Assembly: GCA_030765045.1 (NCBI GenBank)
Contig: CM060969.1
Location: 54,637,716 to 54,701,715, forward strand
Length of the DNA stretch: 64,000 nucleotides
From: Tenodera sinensis
Lineage: Eukaryota > Arthropoda > Insecta > Mantodea > Mantidae
Direction of reading: 5' to 3'
Shown here piece by piece: positions 21,640-34,211 of the stretch. Under the pieces are notes generated by a model, which was not told where the DNA came from, searched no databases, and was given only the letters and a program-made list of their open reading frames with translations. Both the position numbers and the translations under genes were made by a program. Numbering within the stretch: position 1 is the first letter of the stretch; each line of letters opens with the position of its first letter.

Positions 21640-22079
21640 AAAAGTATTTAATGAAATTTGTGAACAATATAATATGAAAATTACTTTTATAAAAACAAGG
21701 GTAATGGCATTCATAGGGAAAACTCGATTAAAACAAAAATAGTTGCAAATAATTGTGTAGAACAGGTGAGCCATTTTAACTACTTGGTGACTGATGTTGG
21801 TTAAGATAGGGAATATGACGTGCACGATAAAGCATACAGATTTCAAAGAGTGTGTGGAACAATCATTAGAAAATTTAGAAACAAGACCCGTAAAGAAACA
21901 AAATTAAAGTTTCACAAAGCTATGGCTGTACCTACACCAGCATACAGAAGTGAGACTTGGACATAACTACAAAGCAACAGAATAAAATACAGGCCTCAGA
22001 AATGAAATTCTTGAGAAGTGTGAAGGGATGTATGAAGAGAGACCTGATATCAAAAGAAGATATAAGAGAACGTTAGGAA

Positions 22080-22507
22080 TTTTTACATTCTCTACTACGT
22101 ATAGTAAGTGGGGAAAGCATTGTAATCCATCCAAACATTCGATGTCGAGATCTCAACGGAAATATATCCTCTGAATCCATAAAAATCAGTTTTAGAAAAA
22201 GGTCCGCGCGCGCGCGTGTCTGTCTTTGTGTATGAATGTGTGTATGTATGTGTCTGTGAAAAGCATAACTAAAAAACGAAAGCTCAATTAAAAACTAAAG
22301 TTGATATTTACGTTTAATATCCTTTAAGGACGCGACACGAAGATTTTGAAGAAACTTTCTCCAGCCTTTACATAGACAATTTTTCGAAAAAATTTATTTT
22401 CTAAAAATATGGTGGAAATGGTTAAAATGTTAAAGATACTTTAATGGAAAATGAAATGTATATTTTGAATTTTCTGGCTGTAGCCCATGTAGTCCTGTTT
22501 GCTCTTG
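22080..22507 (-). mobile_element. ACTTTCTC-family dispersed repeat, copy 7, left part
   Basis: Starts CATTCTCTACTACGTATAGT and proceeds through the 3'-end landmarks, a (CG)n/TG microsatellite (22204-22258), CACGAAGATTTTG and TGTAGCCCATGTAGTCCTGT. It stops abruptly at the R2-like LINE junction (22508). Its opposite end is at 25205-25262. Confidence 0.7.
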
Positions 22508-22508
22508 A

Positions 22509-24093
22509 CAAGCCCCACTGTCACCTATTTTGTTCAATTTAGCAATAGACTTCATTTTGCATGAATTAAATGAGAAAACCATCAAAGAGGAGTATGGGTA
22601 TAGCATAACACCTACGTTAGAAAACATATCTGTTCTGGCTTTTGCTGATGATATAGCCCTTCTGTGTAAGAATGAAACTGCAGCAAAACATCTAATATCA
22701 CTTGTCTCTACCTCCTTAAACAAGGTCGGTTTAGTAGCTAATTCTAACAAGAGCAAAATTATTTCGCTCTGCAAAGGAAAGCTTCACCATTCTCTGATTA
22801 CCACAGCTGAAGACAATAAAATCTCAAGTATTACATCAGAAGAAACTATAAGATATCTTGGAGTTAACTTCAATGACGAAATTAAATTAAATGCAGCACA
22901 GATAATAGAAGATCTAAAGAAAAACCTAAACAATGTGGTTACTTCGCCTTTGCTAACACCTGATCAAAAACTAAATATCGTAAATCAATACCTTTGGCCT
23001 CAAATTATATACCCTTTTCAGTGTGCACCCCTCAAAGATCTCACAGACAAATTTCTGAATGATATTGATAAGCTCATCCACAGTATTACAAAAGAAATTA
23101 TGAATTTACCAGCAGACGTTCCTGATGCTATGCTTTACGCTCTCAAAAGCTTAAGAGGTCTTGGAGTTCTAAGAGCACGATGGGAAGCATTCATTCAGCA
23201 TATAAACATCTGTAGGCGCCTTCAATCAGATGGCAATCCCTATGTTGAAATCACTAGACATTTACAGGAAGAAATTGATGAGTGTATTTGTCGCTTATCA
23301 CTCAGCCCTACACAACTTGTAAACCTAGAACCAAAAAACATTAAGAAACATCTACGTGAAAGTTCTTTTCAACAATGGACAGAATTACCATCTAAAGGAA
23401 AAGGAGTGAAACTCTATTCACACTGGAAGAAGGGAAATGCCTGGATCTCTAATAGGAAAGGTCTTTCAAGCAGTCAATGGACTGAAGCCATAAAAATGAG
23501 CTGCAATGTCATTCCTGTGAGAACTATTCCTGGTAGGAGCCTCGTCACTACCCGTTGCAGAAGATGCGACGAACAAGAAACCCTCGCACATGTGCTTAGT
23601 TCCTGCCACCAGGGAGAGTTGTTACGTATAGATAGACACAACACAGTTCGCTCACTGATTTCAGATAATCTCCGCCTTAAGCTCGAATATGAGATTTATG
23701 AAGAAGTAACCTGTCTTTCCACGAATGGCTCAACTCGGCGTGTAGATATTGTGGTAATCGACCGTAAAAAGGACGCGGGTCTTTCATAGATCCAACGGTA
23801 CGATACGAAGTAAATGAACAGCAACCACACGAAGTAAATCTGGAAAAGAAAAACATCTACGAACCATGCTGTCAATATCTACGTAACAAATACAACATCA
23901 GTAATTGGGAAGTTACTGGTATCATGTTTGGAGCTAGAGGATCAATTCCGCAGCTAACATTGGAATTTCTTCGGAAACTCAAAATTGCTGAATCAACACT
24001 AATGGCAATATCCTCTACTATTTTAAAATTCTCACTCCAAATTATACGATATCATTTGTATTCTCCCCAAACATCTTGTAAAGATATATTGTA
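22509..24093 (+). pseudogene. R2-superclade LINE (restriction-like endonuclease type), 5'-truncated, one frameshift
   Basis: Open from CAA at 22509, the frame starts inside the RT motif QAPLSPILFNLAIDF and includes the catalytic FADDIALLCKN block (~22638-22670). The thumb follows. Next come a cysteine-histidine motif (CRRCDEQETLAHVLSSC, i.e. CX2C...HX4C) near 23560-23610 and the restriction-like endonuclease start RRVDIVVID. The frame ends at 23787, but a +1 shift just before this continues the protein as FIDPTVRYEVNEQQPHEVNL, then YLRNKY and IMFGARGSIPQLTLEFLRKL, to a TAA at 24091-24093. These C-terminal blocks are characteristic of R2-like elements. APE endonuclease and RNase H are absent, as expected. 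The flanks are not 28S rDNA, so it is a dispersed R2/R4/Hero/NeSL-type element or a dead off-target copy. The 3' UTR runs to 24214 and resumes at 25121-25204 after an insertion. Confidence 0.8.
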
Positions 24094-24214
24094 ATGTTCT
24101 AAAAATTTTATTGTAAAATAGCCGCTCTCACTAAATTCTTTTTTATATCATTAATCTCCTAAAATTGTTTTCTATATTCATTTTAAATTCACTTAATATT
24201 ATGCTTTCCATTCT

Positions 24215-25120
24215 GGGGGGATGTATGCGGTTGGGGTCAAAAAATCAGATTTGTGTTTATCAGCTTATAAATTAGTTGGATACCATGAGAATATTATCCA
24301 AAAGTTTCAAGCTTATATTCCACCTAGAAATGTGTTTAAAATGCGTTTGTTTAAAGGGTTGCATGAGGTTACGCCCCCATTCTGTCAGATATCACTCACA
24401 AAAAACAAATAATTACTTTCACTTTCTTTCCTATTTGGGCGGGCACACTTTCAGGAAGTATAGTTACCTGGTTCATGAAGAGTGTGGCAAGATGGCAATT
24501 TGTGTGTTTTGTTTTTAAACAGATCTGCTACAAGTTATGGTTATGGCCAACATTAACCAGTTTTTCCCAGGTACATAATGTTCTCATTTTTCTCTCAGTT
24601 TGCCGAAACTTACATTTCCATTATGTAAGGTACCTGTTTCTCCAAAAGTATTTAAGCTATTGCACTGAAATTTTGCACAGTTATTAAAGATACCAAAATG
24701 CATTTTTCTGTGGAACAGAATTTTACTAAAGTTCTTAGAAGGTAAGCTATTGAGAAATATATGTGATAAAAATAATCCTAAAAATTAACAAGATAATAAA
24801 ATATTTTTTAAAAAATAACCAAGACGTTTAAAAAATTCTGTTCCACAAGATTTCTTATTTATCTCTATGTAATGTCTGAAATAAAGCTGAAAAGAATTGC
24901 TTCAGTAGTTTTCAAAAAAAGTGTACCCTAATTTGATCCCGTATTTTACATATTTTAATCACCATAAATTAAATATTAAGTAATCATTTGTTTTGAAATT
25001 TTCTGGACATATTCTACATGTGGCCTTCTAACAGGGTGCAAAATTTGGTAATTCTATCTCAAACAGAAGTGAAGTTATGTTAAAGTTTGTATGGGGCTGC
25101 ATTTTCGCATACGTCCCCCC
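24215..25120. mobile_element. 906-bp non-autonomous TIR transposon inside the R2-like 3' UTR
   Basis: GGGGGGATGTATGCG at 24215-24229 is the inverse of CGCATACGTCCCCCC at 25106-25120 with one mismatch. The interior is AT-rich and non-coding. It interrupts the 3' UTR of the R2-like LINE. Superfamily is unknown and no unambiguous target duplication was seen. Confidence 0.65.
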
Positions 25121-25204
25121 TTACATTCAAATGTTTAATTACATTTTAGTAGGCCGATCCTTTTGGGAAACCCTAGCTAGGGTGGCTATCATCATGATTA
25201 TCTC

Positions 25205-25262
25205 TCTCCTAAGAATAGTTAGTATAAGAGTAGAGAAGGTCATGTGAGCGCAACACATATGT
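25205..25262 (-). mobile_element. ACTTTCTC-family copy 7, right end
   Basis: TAGTATAAGAGTAGAGAAGG, then TCATGTGAGCGCAACACATATG: the 5' terminus (in reverse) of the repeat whose other end is at 22080. About 650 bp of expected middle sequence is missing, so the LINE insertion was accompanied or followed by a deletion. Confidence 0.65.
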
Positions 25263-25448
25263 TTAATGTAAATGAAAGGTTAAAAGATTTCAAACAAAAG
25301 TGCAACAGAACATGCTGGAAGAATGCAAGATGTCAGACTTATTAAACAAATAATGCAATATTATCCTAAAGGAAGGAGATCGGTGGGTAGCCCCTGCAAA
25401 CAATGGCTGGAGTATTTCGAAGGTGGAACAGACACTTGATTACCTATG

Positions 25449-25575
25449 CACCCGGAGAAAACCCGTCCTGACGCCGCTTCGTCCACCACAAATACCACAT
25501 GCGGGTCCCTGGGATCGAACCCGGGCCGCCTAGGTGGTAGGACAGCGCGCTAACCGCTCGGCCACGGCGCCGCCC
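25449..25575 (-). mobile_element. tRNA-derived SINE head and body, minus strand
   Basis: The minus strand reads GCGCCGTGGCCGAGCGGTTA (a very clean box A) and CGGGTTCGATCCCAGGG (box B). The SINE body follows with GGTATTTGTGGTGGACGAAG and GGGTTTTCTCCGGGTGC. The head resembles a tRNA with a GGTTA D-loop, but it continues into SINE body, so it is not an independent tRNA gene. Confidence 0.7.
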
Positions 25576-25641
25576 AAGAAGAAGAAGAAGAAGAAGAAGA
25601 AGAAGAAGAAGAAGAAGAAGAAGAAGAAGAAGAAGAAGAAA
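25574..25641 (+). repeat. (AAG)n microsatellite
   Basis: About 22 AAG units directly beside the SINE head. Confidence 0.95.
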
Positions 25642-27081
25642 TGTACATTTTTACGAAATCTATATCCATATACTTTCTTCTAATAAACGATTTAATCGCC
25701 TTAAAACAGAAAAGTGTACCTATGCTATTCTTACCCTGTGACAGCCAGGAAAATTCTCTGCAGGTGAGAGATCGGTATTTTACGGTTCTCTAGGAAATCT
25801 GACAAGACAAGTATTTTCAGGCAAGCTTTGTAACTTGGAATGCTTCGAAAAACTCTAGCATAAGCATTCTTTGACATTTGTGTACTATTTTTGTCACCTC
25901 TTTCCTTCTCTTTATTTCTGTTTTCTCTTCTTTGCCCCCGACGACGTGCCATGAATATGCTTTAAAAGACATCTTAGACCTATATTCACAGCATTCTTTT
26001 CCTTTCTTCGAGTCCCTCTCCGTCTACAGACACTTACCCATACATTTCGTTCGTTTCTCTCTCATTCTCCCTTCGTTCCAAGAGGCTTTTTTGTTTTCCA
26101 CACCTGTGGACACAACCCCTTTCCCAGACCTTGCCTTGTCGTCAGTTTTAACCAGTAATTTCTGGAGTTCTTATTTCTCATCGTCTCCATGCAACACTTG
26201 AAAATTACTTCTGGCACTTACAAAAAGTTTCACTTTTCAGCCTGCTTTACCTAACTAGAAATTAGAACGGCGGTAAGCTATTCAAGAGGTACATTTCAGC
26301 CAAGAGTCAACTGGGGGATTATTTAAGGGGAGACGTAGATAAAAAAAATCACCTCGAAAAGGCATTTATAGTTCCTACATTTTCTAACTCTGAAAATTGA
26401 AACTTGATGTGATAATTACTAATACTTGTTTACATAATGTCTAATTTTTCACAATTTTTTTATGTCTTTGGGTTGTTTTATGTTTTCTGCTATCTAAAAA
26501 GTAATAAGGTTCATTTTCTCAAAAGTGCTTGAGATTTTTCATTGAAAAATGCAATAATGTTAGCGCGATTCTTAACATGAGATGTTCAATAACAAATTGC
26601 ATATTGTGGCTCAAACGAACGATACATTTCTTGCAGCTGATGGCAGATGCCGTTGACTCAAGCTTTGTTTCGAAACATACTCCACCAAGTAATTACACGG
26701 TGGCGCGAATTGAAATCATAATGTGTAGTAAGGTTTGATTTTTAATTATATTAAAACCGTTATGTGCCACAAAATTACAATGAACACCAATTTGGCAATC
26801 GATTTGACGAAAATTATAGGTATGAAATTCATCTCCCACATTCTATTGACGCTTCGCCCCTTATGCTACCTTACGTTCTATGTCCACTGGAAAGATCAGA
26901 ACATTTCAATGAGGAAATAATTAACAAAATCGGTTCAGTGTTTCCGAGATTTCCCTGCCCGCTCACCTTCCCTGCATGTTTACCCATAATAGTTCTCTCT
27001 TTATAATATTAGTATACAGAGTGTAAATAAATAGGTTACATGTTATAAAATTTGGTAACAGCTATTATATTTTCTTAATAA
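25642..27081. other. Unassigned sequence
   Basis: Short open frames only (the longest is 107 codons at 25878-26201, leucine/serine/phenylalanine-rich without a domain). No repeat recognised. Confidence 0.4.
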
Positions 27082-27155
27082 ACTCTTCTCCAGAAGGGCC
27101 CTAATGACCAAGTTGTCGACGGGCCCTTAAACCCAACACACACTCTTCTCCAGAA
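27082..27155 (+). mobile_element. 46-bp dead-on-arrival LINE 3' end with 14-bp target-site duplication
   Basis: ACTCTTCTCCAGAA at 27082-27095 is repeated exactly at 27142-27155. The 46 bp between them contain CTAATGACCAAGTTGTCGAC, then GGGCCCTTAAAC. The same phrase (one base different) is at the 3' end of the Jockey-type LINE at 51484-51534. This is an extremely 5'-truncated target-primed insertion. Confidence 0.85.
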
Positions 27156-28584
27156 AAGCTTTGTTTAGGTGCTAGAGTTTCTGTAGTTCGGAGGAGAATG
27201 TGGATAGAGAAGAAGTAAAAAATAAAATTGAAATGGTATATCTCACATTTTAATCAACTACTAAAGGTGTCCACAATAGCTGCCGTTAACTTCGATACAT
27301 CTTGAGTATCGCCTGGTTATATAAATTCCAAATCTCGGAAATATTTCAACTCTTTTGCATGGATGTCCATAGGTTGTTTTTCCAGTTTTAATTAAGCGTC
27401 TTGATGTGGGCTAGGTGACGCCTGTCGCGGCAATGTTGTCGATAGAGTCGGCAAGTCTGTATTTCACACCCTTGGTTACATTGCCCCGCACATGAGAAGC
27501 ATCTCGGCATACTCCGCATTTGTGTAAAACGCCGCCATTTTTCATTCTCATTTGAGGATAGGTACATAAATCAATAATATTAACTTTGTGAATATTAAAC
27601 CACTATACAAATAATGCTATAAACACTACCTCTGACGTATGTATGATGCACGGATGCTGTGTGTAAGATAAAGCTAATGCTCTGTCATTCATAAACAATG
27701 TCTAACTAGCAAATGCTTGCCTGGGACTCTATATACTACCTGGCAAAGCACTGAAGCGTATCGGAAAGAATGTGAAACTACCCAGATGTTTACTCGAGGT
27801 TATCGCACACACATGGCTAGACAGTGTCCGTACACTCTGTTCAGATGAAATTATATCTGCAGGACAGCAACGTCTCACATATCGGCAGGCACAGGAGATC
27901 ATCTATTTGTGTTTTATCACTGACTATACACCAAGTTATTATTTCGCTCTTCTAATAAACAAGACAAGAAGCGATCGTAGCGCTCGACAGCCAAGGTCAA
28001 TACGCCTCAACGCTTTGCCAAGTAATCTAAGTACACGTTGTTTACCCTGTCATTTTGGAAGCTCTAGCGATTAACCAAGTATTTCTGGATATGTTTTATA
28101 AATAAAATATAATTACATGCTACCATCGACGTTTGTTACATCCTATAGCCTTGCATTTCATAGGTACCCACAGAGGTAACCAGTTTCGGTGCCACTAATT
28201 GTCAAACTGGTTCATACTTCATAAACCGTTCCAACATTCGCTTTCAGAGATAGAGCGACAAAAACTGTAATGCGTTAACTAGACACTGACAAATGAACAG
28301 CTGTGAAACGCGACAGTTAATATATTCCCCTGTAACGGAATTGAGTCTATAAGGTCAAGAGCTGTGTTATTATTATACAGTGCATGAAGCATCTGTATAG
28401 TTATAACAAATCCCTTTAATTGTGCTGTTATATTAACGAAGGGCCATTGACAATCACTACAGTAAATTCAGGTAACTGCATTAAATATGTTAAATCTGAT
28501 TAGCTTACAAATGTGATATACAGGTGCAATAATGTATGAATTCTACTGAAAGTCGGTTTAAAGTATAAAAATAAAAACTGTGAT
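27156..28584. other. Unassigned sequence
   Basis: A 100-codon frame (27772-28074) has no recognisable domain. No repeats seen. Confidence 0.4.
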
Positions 28585-29292
28585 ATGTTGCACTCATCTG
28601 ACTTTCTCTACTTTTCTACTAATCTTACAAGATCTTATCCCTCTATCTTCTTCATGTTAGTTGAGATAAACATTTGCAGGGATTATCTTTTTGTTAATTG
28701 TTTATGTGCAAGGGAAATCTGGCTTTGAGCGATAGCCAAATCATTTAAAACTGGTCGCTATATGAAGACTTCGAAATTTCGTTCTCTTTGCACAGCCAAA
28801 CGATAAAAAAGTGAATAACGACCTTAGAAAAGTTTAAGTATTTTAAGGCTCACACAAATAGCAAGGAATATCTCCGAATGGTTCACTTCACAAAAAGAAT
28901 GTATTTGGACATAACCCTATAGTTTAGTAAGATCTACGTTTTTTGTACAGTAAGATTTGGTCTCTCTCTTACGGTTCACTAGTTACGTAAAATTCACCAT
29001 GGGTAAACAGAATTACATAGGCTATAGCCAAGAAATTCAAAATATAAATTTCATTTGCCATAAAAATATCTTAAATATGTGGCATTTTAATAAAAATTGT
29101 TCAAGCCATTTTCGAGAAAATCAAAATTTTCGAAAATTTTTCCATGGAAAGGGTAGTTTAAAGTAGAGGAATTTTCTTCAAAATCTTCGTGTCGCATCCT
29201 TGAAAGCTATTAAATAGCAACTTTGGTTTTAACCAACATTTCGTTTTTGAGTTGTTTTGTTCACACAGACACACACATGGATGTTTTTCTAA
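28585..29292 (+). mobile_element. ACTTTCTC-family dispersed repeat, copy 8 (forward)
   Basis: Starts ATGTTGCACTCATCTGACTT and covers all landmarks to TTTGTTCACACAGACACACAC. It ends at the short CA tract, so the 3' end is lost. Confidence 0.75.
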
Positions 29293-30825
29293 GAATCACA
29301 GTGACAGGATGAAGAAATATTGGAAAGAGAGAAAGGAAAAGAGGAAATGAATATACCTAAATGCAGTGGGTTGCTTAACGTGGTCCGTAGATGGCCTGAA
29401 ACGAAATAAAAAATTATAAATAATAAAACATTAATGTAGTAATAACAAAAATAACCAATAATAAAATACAACAATAACATTAATAAGAAACGAACAAGTG
29501 CCAATGAAACACTTTGTTACAGCGCTTAACAATCTGAAATCCGCAATGTTAGATAATATACGGGAATGAGTTTATTCCCTGGAAAGTGAAGTCCTTGTAA
29601 GTAAAGTGCAAAACAATATAAGAACCTTTTCGGTTGTTTATAGTCTGTCATCACGGACTACACACAACAGTTCAATCTGGGAACTACCTCTCATCTCTCG
29701 TCTTCGCTGAGAGGCAGAGGGAAGCTCGCTCACACCTCACTGAGTGGATTTACCCCGTTGTGTTCTGCAACTCTTTTAACGCACGAACGGTTATCTACGT
29801 ATCCCAATGCTGGACGAGATGGACCACCTAGTATACTTCTGTCTCAGTCATATATACTAATTACATAAATAGCTATTGCGAAATCGGAGTGCTGAGTATG
29901 ACATCATGATATAGGCATACATAGCAATTGCTTTGCGTTTTGTAAAATACCTATCTTCCTTCTTCTAAGTGTTACGTAAATGAGTCCTGAAAGACGTTTA
30001 AAACAGGCCTAAGACACACATCACTTTGCACGTTGCATACATTAAAAAATAACTGCAGGCAGCAGACTCACCCGGTATATTATGCTCTATGTTCAAGTGG
30101 CAAGCAACGCTTAAATGCACAATTACCTGCATATGTTAGCAAGACTGTTACATATGAGATATTCACTTTTCTGGGTATACGCATGTATAGAGAATGGAGA
30201 GGACAGTGAGAGTTGCTTAGGCATAGGCAGATATCAAAAAGTATAAAATAAATCATCTTTCTTCGTTAAGGGTTTAAAAAGTACATACGTTGGATGTAGA
30301 TTCATTTAGTACTACGAGTATAATAAAAATATAAGGCACTGGAAAACGTGTTCATAAATAGATTCAAACATCAAATCTATTCAAATAACACAACAAATGG
30401 GTAATATCCATCTGAAAATCATTGCCAAGAGACAGGTGTCTATTTTTGTTAGCAATTAGCTTGTGTAAAATATGAGAAGCAACAGAATAAGAGCCACAAT
30501 TTTTAAACACTATACGCAGAAGTCATTACAGCTCAGTTTAAGCAAGGAAAGTCTTAAACTCATTGACTAATATTTCGGAAACGGCTAATCCCACGAACAA
30601 TTTATCGGAAACGGCTAACACCATTAAAATGTTATCACAATTAATGACATACGACCTGTGCTTGTAGTAGGTACATTTTTTCCCTCCAATTTTCGCATAA
30701 TTTCAGCCAAATTATGTGAAATTCAGGTAAAAACTATGTCACTTCACATGCTGTTTATAAAGAATTATAGATGCACTTTATCTATCAGAATAGTATTTGA
30801 AACCAGTCATCTTATATAACATTTG
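29293..30825. other. Unassigned AT-rich sequence
   Basis: No coding domain or recognisable repeat. Confidence 0.4.
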
Positions 30826-31603
30826 CAGAAATTGTCTTATTGCTAATTTCTGTGTAGATGCAAAATGAATATAGTAGGTAGGCTTTGAGCCATAGTCAAA
30901 TCTTTTAAAACTGGTCGCTATATGAAGGCTTTAAAACTTTGTTCTCTTTGCACGGCCAAAAGATAAAAAAAGTGAATAACGATCTTTCATTTGAGAAAAG
31001 TTTAAGTATTGCAAAACTCACACAAATAACAAGGAATATCTCCGAAATGGTTCACTCCACAAAAAAATAATTTGGAAATAACCTGTGTTTTAACGAGATG
31101 TACATTTTTTGTACAGTAAGATGCGGTCTCTCTCTTACAGATTACCAGTTATATAAAAGTCATCAAGTGTAAACAGAACTACACAGACTAGTGTCATAAA
31201 ATTCAAAATGTACATTTCATTTGCCATAAAATTATATTTAACATACAGGTTTAATTAAAATTGTTAGAGCCATTCTTGAGAAATCAAAATGTTAGAAAAA
31301 TTTTCCATGTAAAGGGTAGTTTAGGTGGAGTAATTTTCTTCAAAATCTTAGTGTGGCATTCTTGAAATATATTATGCTTACATACCAACTTTGGTTTTTA
31401 ACTGACTTTCCGTTTCTGAGTTAGGCTGCTCACAGGTAGATAGACATACAGAAACACATATACACTGGCGGATATTTCTCTCAAAATGCCTTTTTAGGAT
31501 TCAGGGGGTCTCAAAGCATGTTTCCTGTAAAATCTCGACGTCGAAATTTTGGCTCGAATAAAATACTTCCTCCACTTTCTATACGTAGCAGAGAAAGTAA
31601 TGG
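30826..31603 (+). mobile_element. ACTTTCTC-family dispersed repeat, copy 9 (forward, 5' truncated)
   Basis: Begins near ATTGTCTTATTGCTAATTTC and ends TATACGTAGCAGAGAAAGTA, so the 3' terminus is present. Confidence 0.75.
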
Positions 31604-32447
31604 AGCTTTATGTTTGCTATGGGAAAAGAACATGTACGTAGCGTAATCACAAAACCAACACATCGTGTTTCTATCGGTTCCGCCACTGCGAAAACTTACC
31701 TTGTTTGTAAAGACATGTGGATACATAAACAACCGGGAAAAGAGGTGGCCGGCATTTGCTAAGTGGAGAGGGTAAATACTCAATTGCATTCCTGTCACCC
31801 CTCTTCTCCATGCCTGGTCTGTACGGACGGAGGTATGTCAGTATCATATATTAGGGCTCTCCGGAAGCAGGGCCATATGACATGGCACCGTTCGTCAGAC
31901 CTTAGGTTGGACACATCTACATTGTAACGCAACATCACCGTATTTCTAACTCCATATGTAGCCCTCCTGTCTTGTTTATATTGGATGGTATAATATTATT
32001 TAAACGTATATTGTTACTTTAAAATTCAATTGCAATACTTGACCCGAACATTCAAAGATTGCAAGTTAAAAGCTTGTAAAAAGGAACTATCCGTATTTGA
32101 ACATGTATCTATAGCAGCGATTTCCAACGTTTTTGAAGGAGGGGAGGTTGGATTTGCCTGCTTTCACTTTATGCGAAGTGTGTCACTCCTTTAACACTCA
32201 AATGTGCATTGTGTTGCAGTGGTGGTTGGTTACAAGTACGTTGCGTTTGATTTACCAAAGCATTTTCAAATCTTATACGGTAAACATATTTTCATGCGTG
32301 ACTTCTTTGGTACTGCTTACGTTTAAGAAGTCTACATTTGCCTTAGAAGATACACCGAGTGATCGCTGGGTAACCTATTGCGATGCACACGTTCAGTATA
32401 GTTCAATTTGGAGAAACTCTGCAAATATATTTAGAGCTACACTCACT
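31604..32447. other. Unassigned sequence
   Basis: No recognisable features. Open frames are short and unconvincing. Confidence 0.4.
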
Positions 32448-32905
32448 CCTATACACACTATTCTTGCAAACGTTTAGTTTTTTACCTACTTTTTTTAATC
32501 GGCATAAACATTTTCACAAAGTAAATTATTACTAATTTTCTTGTAAGTGCAAGGAGAATATGGGAATACAGTAGGTTTTAAGCGATAGCGAAATGTTTTA
32601 AGAGCTGGTTGCTATGCCATGCCCTTGAAATTCCGTTCTCTTTGCAAGGCCAAGAGATAAAGACGAATAACATATTTATATTTGAGAAAAGTATAAGTAT
32701 TGGCAAAATCAAACAAATAGGAAATAATTTCTCGAAAGTGGTTCATTCAAAAGAAGAAAAAAAGGTATTCGACACAAATTGTGTGTTTTAACGAGATCCA
32801 CATTTTGTTTTTAGTAAACTTTTGTTTGTCTCTTACTGTTAAACGTTTAAGCAAAAATCTTCCAGAATGAAGAGGTCTTCCGAGAACATTGCCAGAGAAC
32901 TCAAG
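32448..32905 (+). mobile_element. ACTTTCTC-family dispersed repeat, copy 10 (forward, 3' truncated)
   Basis: Phrases CACACTATTCTTGCAAACG, GCAAGGAGAATATGGGAATA, CCGTTCTCTTTGC and TCTTACTGTTAAACG occur in the family's order. It breaks off near the CAGAATGAAGAGG phrase. Confidence 0.65.
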
Positions 32906-33340
32906 GTATGACTTAGAAACTGCCATGGAATAGTCTGTGTCCGTCACTGGATACTGACAGTACTGACTATACTGACTGCACGTCACAGGTAAGATATCAT
33001 TCGCCTCTGACTGAAGGAATGGGTTGAGGAATGGCCGCTAATTACGTAAGTGTCTCCAAAGAGACAAGATTGGACATCACTGGTCTATAGTCTATGTTTG
33101 AATTCCTTACAAATTACAATGTGGTCCGTGGTCTGCCATAAAACTACCGTACTGTGGTAATAACCACACAAGAACATTGTTAAAACAAATAAGGTAAAAT
33201 TAGAAAAGATGCCATCATGAGCCCGCTGGTCTCCAGCAAGGAGCTATAAGGTGCTCGTCGGAAAATGTGGGGATACGGAGCATTTTCTAAGTATACAACA
33301 CCTACAAAGCTAAGTTTTTAAAGTTTGTAAGTGTAATATA
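32906..33340. other. Unassigned sequence upstream of the mariner element
   Basis: Nothing recognised. Confidence 0.4.
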
Positions 33341-33374
33341 CGCGGGCGAGTCAACAAAGACTGAGGATGTTGTT

Positions 33375-33411
<37 letters not shown>

Positions 33412-33419
33412 AAAATACA

Positions 33420-34178
33420 CTAGCCTTGGTCCAGATTGGTGTGGTCATTTTCAAAGTATTCTCCGTTGAGTTGAATGCACTTTGCCCAACGCTTCTGCCA
33501 GTCCTGGAACACATGCTGGAAGCTATCTTTTGACATCGTTTTTATAACCGTATCAGCCTTCTTCACGACCGCCTCCGAAGTAGCAAAACGCTTTACCTTT
33601 AGTTCGTTTTTCAGGGAGGGAAAGAAATAAAAGTCACAGGGGCCCAAGTCTGGAGAGTATGGAGGATGGGGAACACATTCAATGTTTCTGTGGGCCAAAT
33701 ACTGTGTAACAATGCTGGACACACGAGAGTGGGCATTGTCATGGTGCAGGAGCCAACTAGAGGGACGCAGTTCTGGTCGTTTTCGTTGGATGTGTTTAGC
33801 AAGGACATCCAAAACAGACTTATAATACTCGCCATAAACCGTCGTATGAGAAGGGACCTGATGTTGATAAATCATTCCACGGCAGTCGAAGAACGAAATG
33901 ACCATTACTTTTCCTGCTGACCGAACAGCCTTTGCTTTCTTTGGCGTCGGAGAATCAGGTGATTTCCATACTGAGGAGGGCAGTTTGTCTTCTGAGTCGT
34001 AATGGTGAAGCCAACTTTCATTACCTGTAATGACTAAATTCAGGTATGCATCCCCATACAGCTCAACTAGACGTTGCAGTTCCATACACACTTCCACCCG
34101 CATCAACTTCAGGTGTCAATAATCTTGGCACTCAAATCGCACAAACACGTCTCGTGTGTAGGTGATTATGCAGAATTG

Positions 34179-34211
<33 letters not shown>

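Larger units (their letters stand above)
21640..25445 (+). pseudogene. Outer LINE relic (endonuclease/RT type) hosting a nested insertion stack
   Basis: The 5' piece (21640-22079) shows FNEICEQYNMKITFIKTRVM, HFNYL, RFQRVCGTI and RNKTRKETKLKFHKAMAVPT in successive frames. These are thumb-region blocks of the insect 'endonuclease-reverse transcriptase' LINE type. The 3' piece (25263-25445) continues it: FNVNERLKDFKQK, then AGRMQDVRLIKQIMQYYPKG and RRSVGSPCKQWLEYF. Between them lies an inserted ACTTTCTC repeat. Joining the pieces with a 4-bp TTTA duplication restores the expected codons (gga att ttt aat gta). Stops and frameshifts elsewhere show it is long dead. Confidence 0.65.

Noticed and set aside
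25500..25575. Possible functional tRNA gene on the minus strand
   Set aside because: Clean A and B boxes, but followed by SINE body text, and no complete cloverleaf could be drawn.
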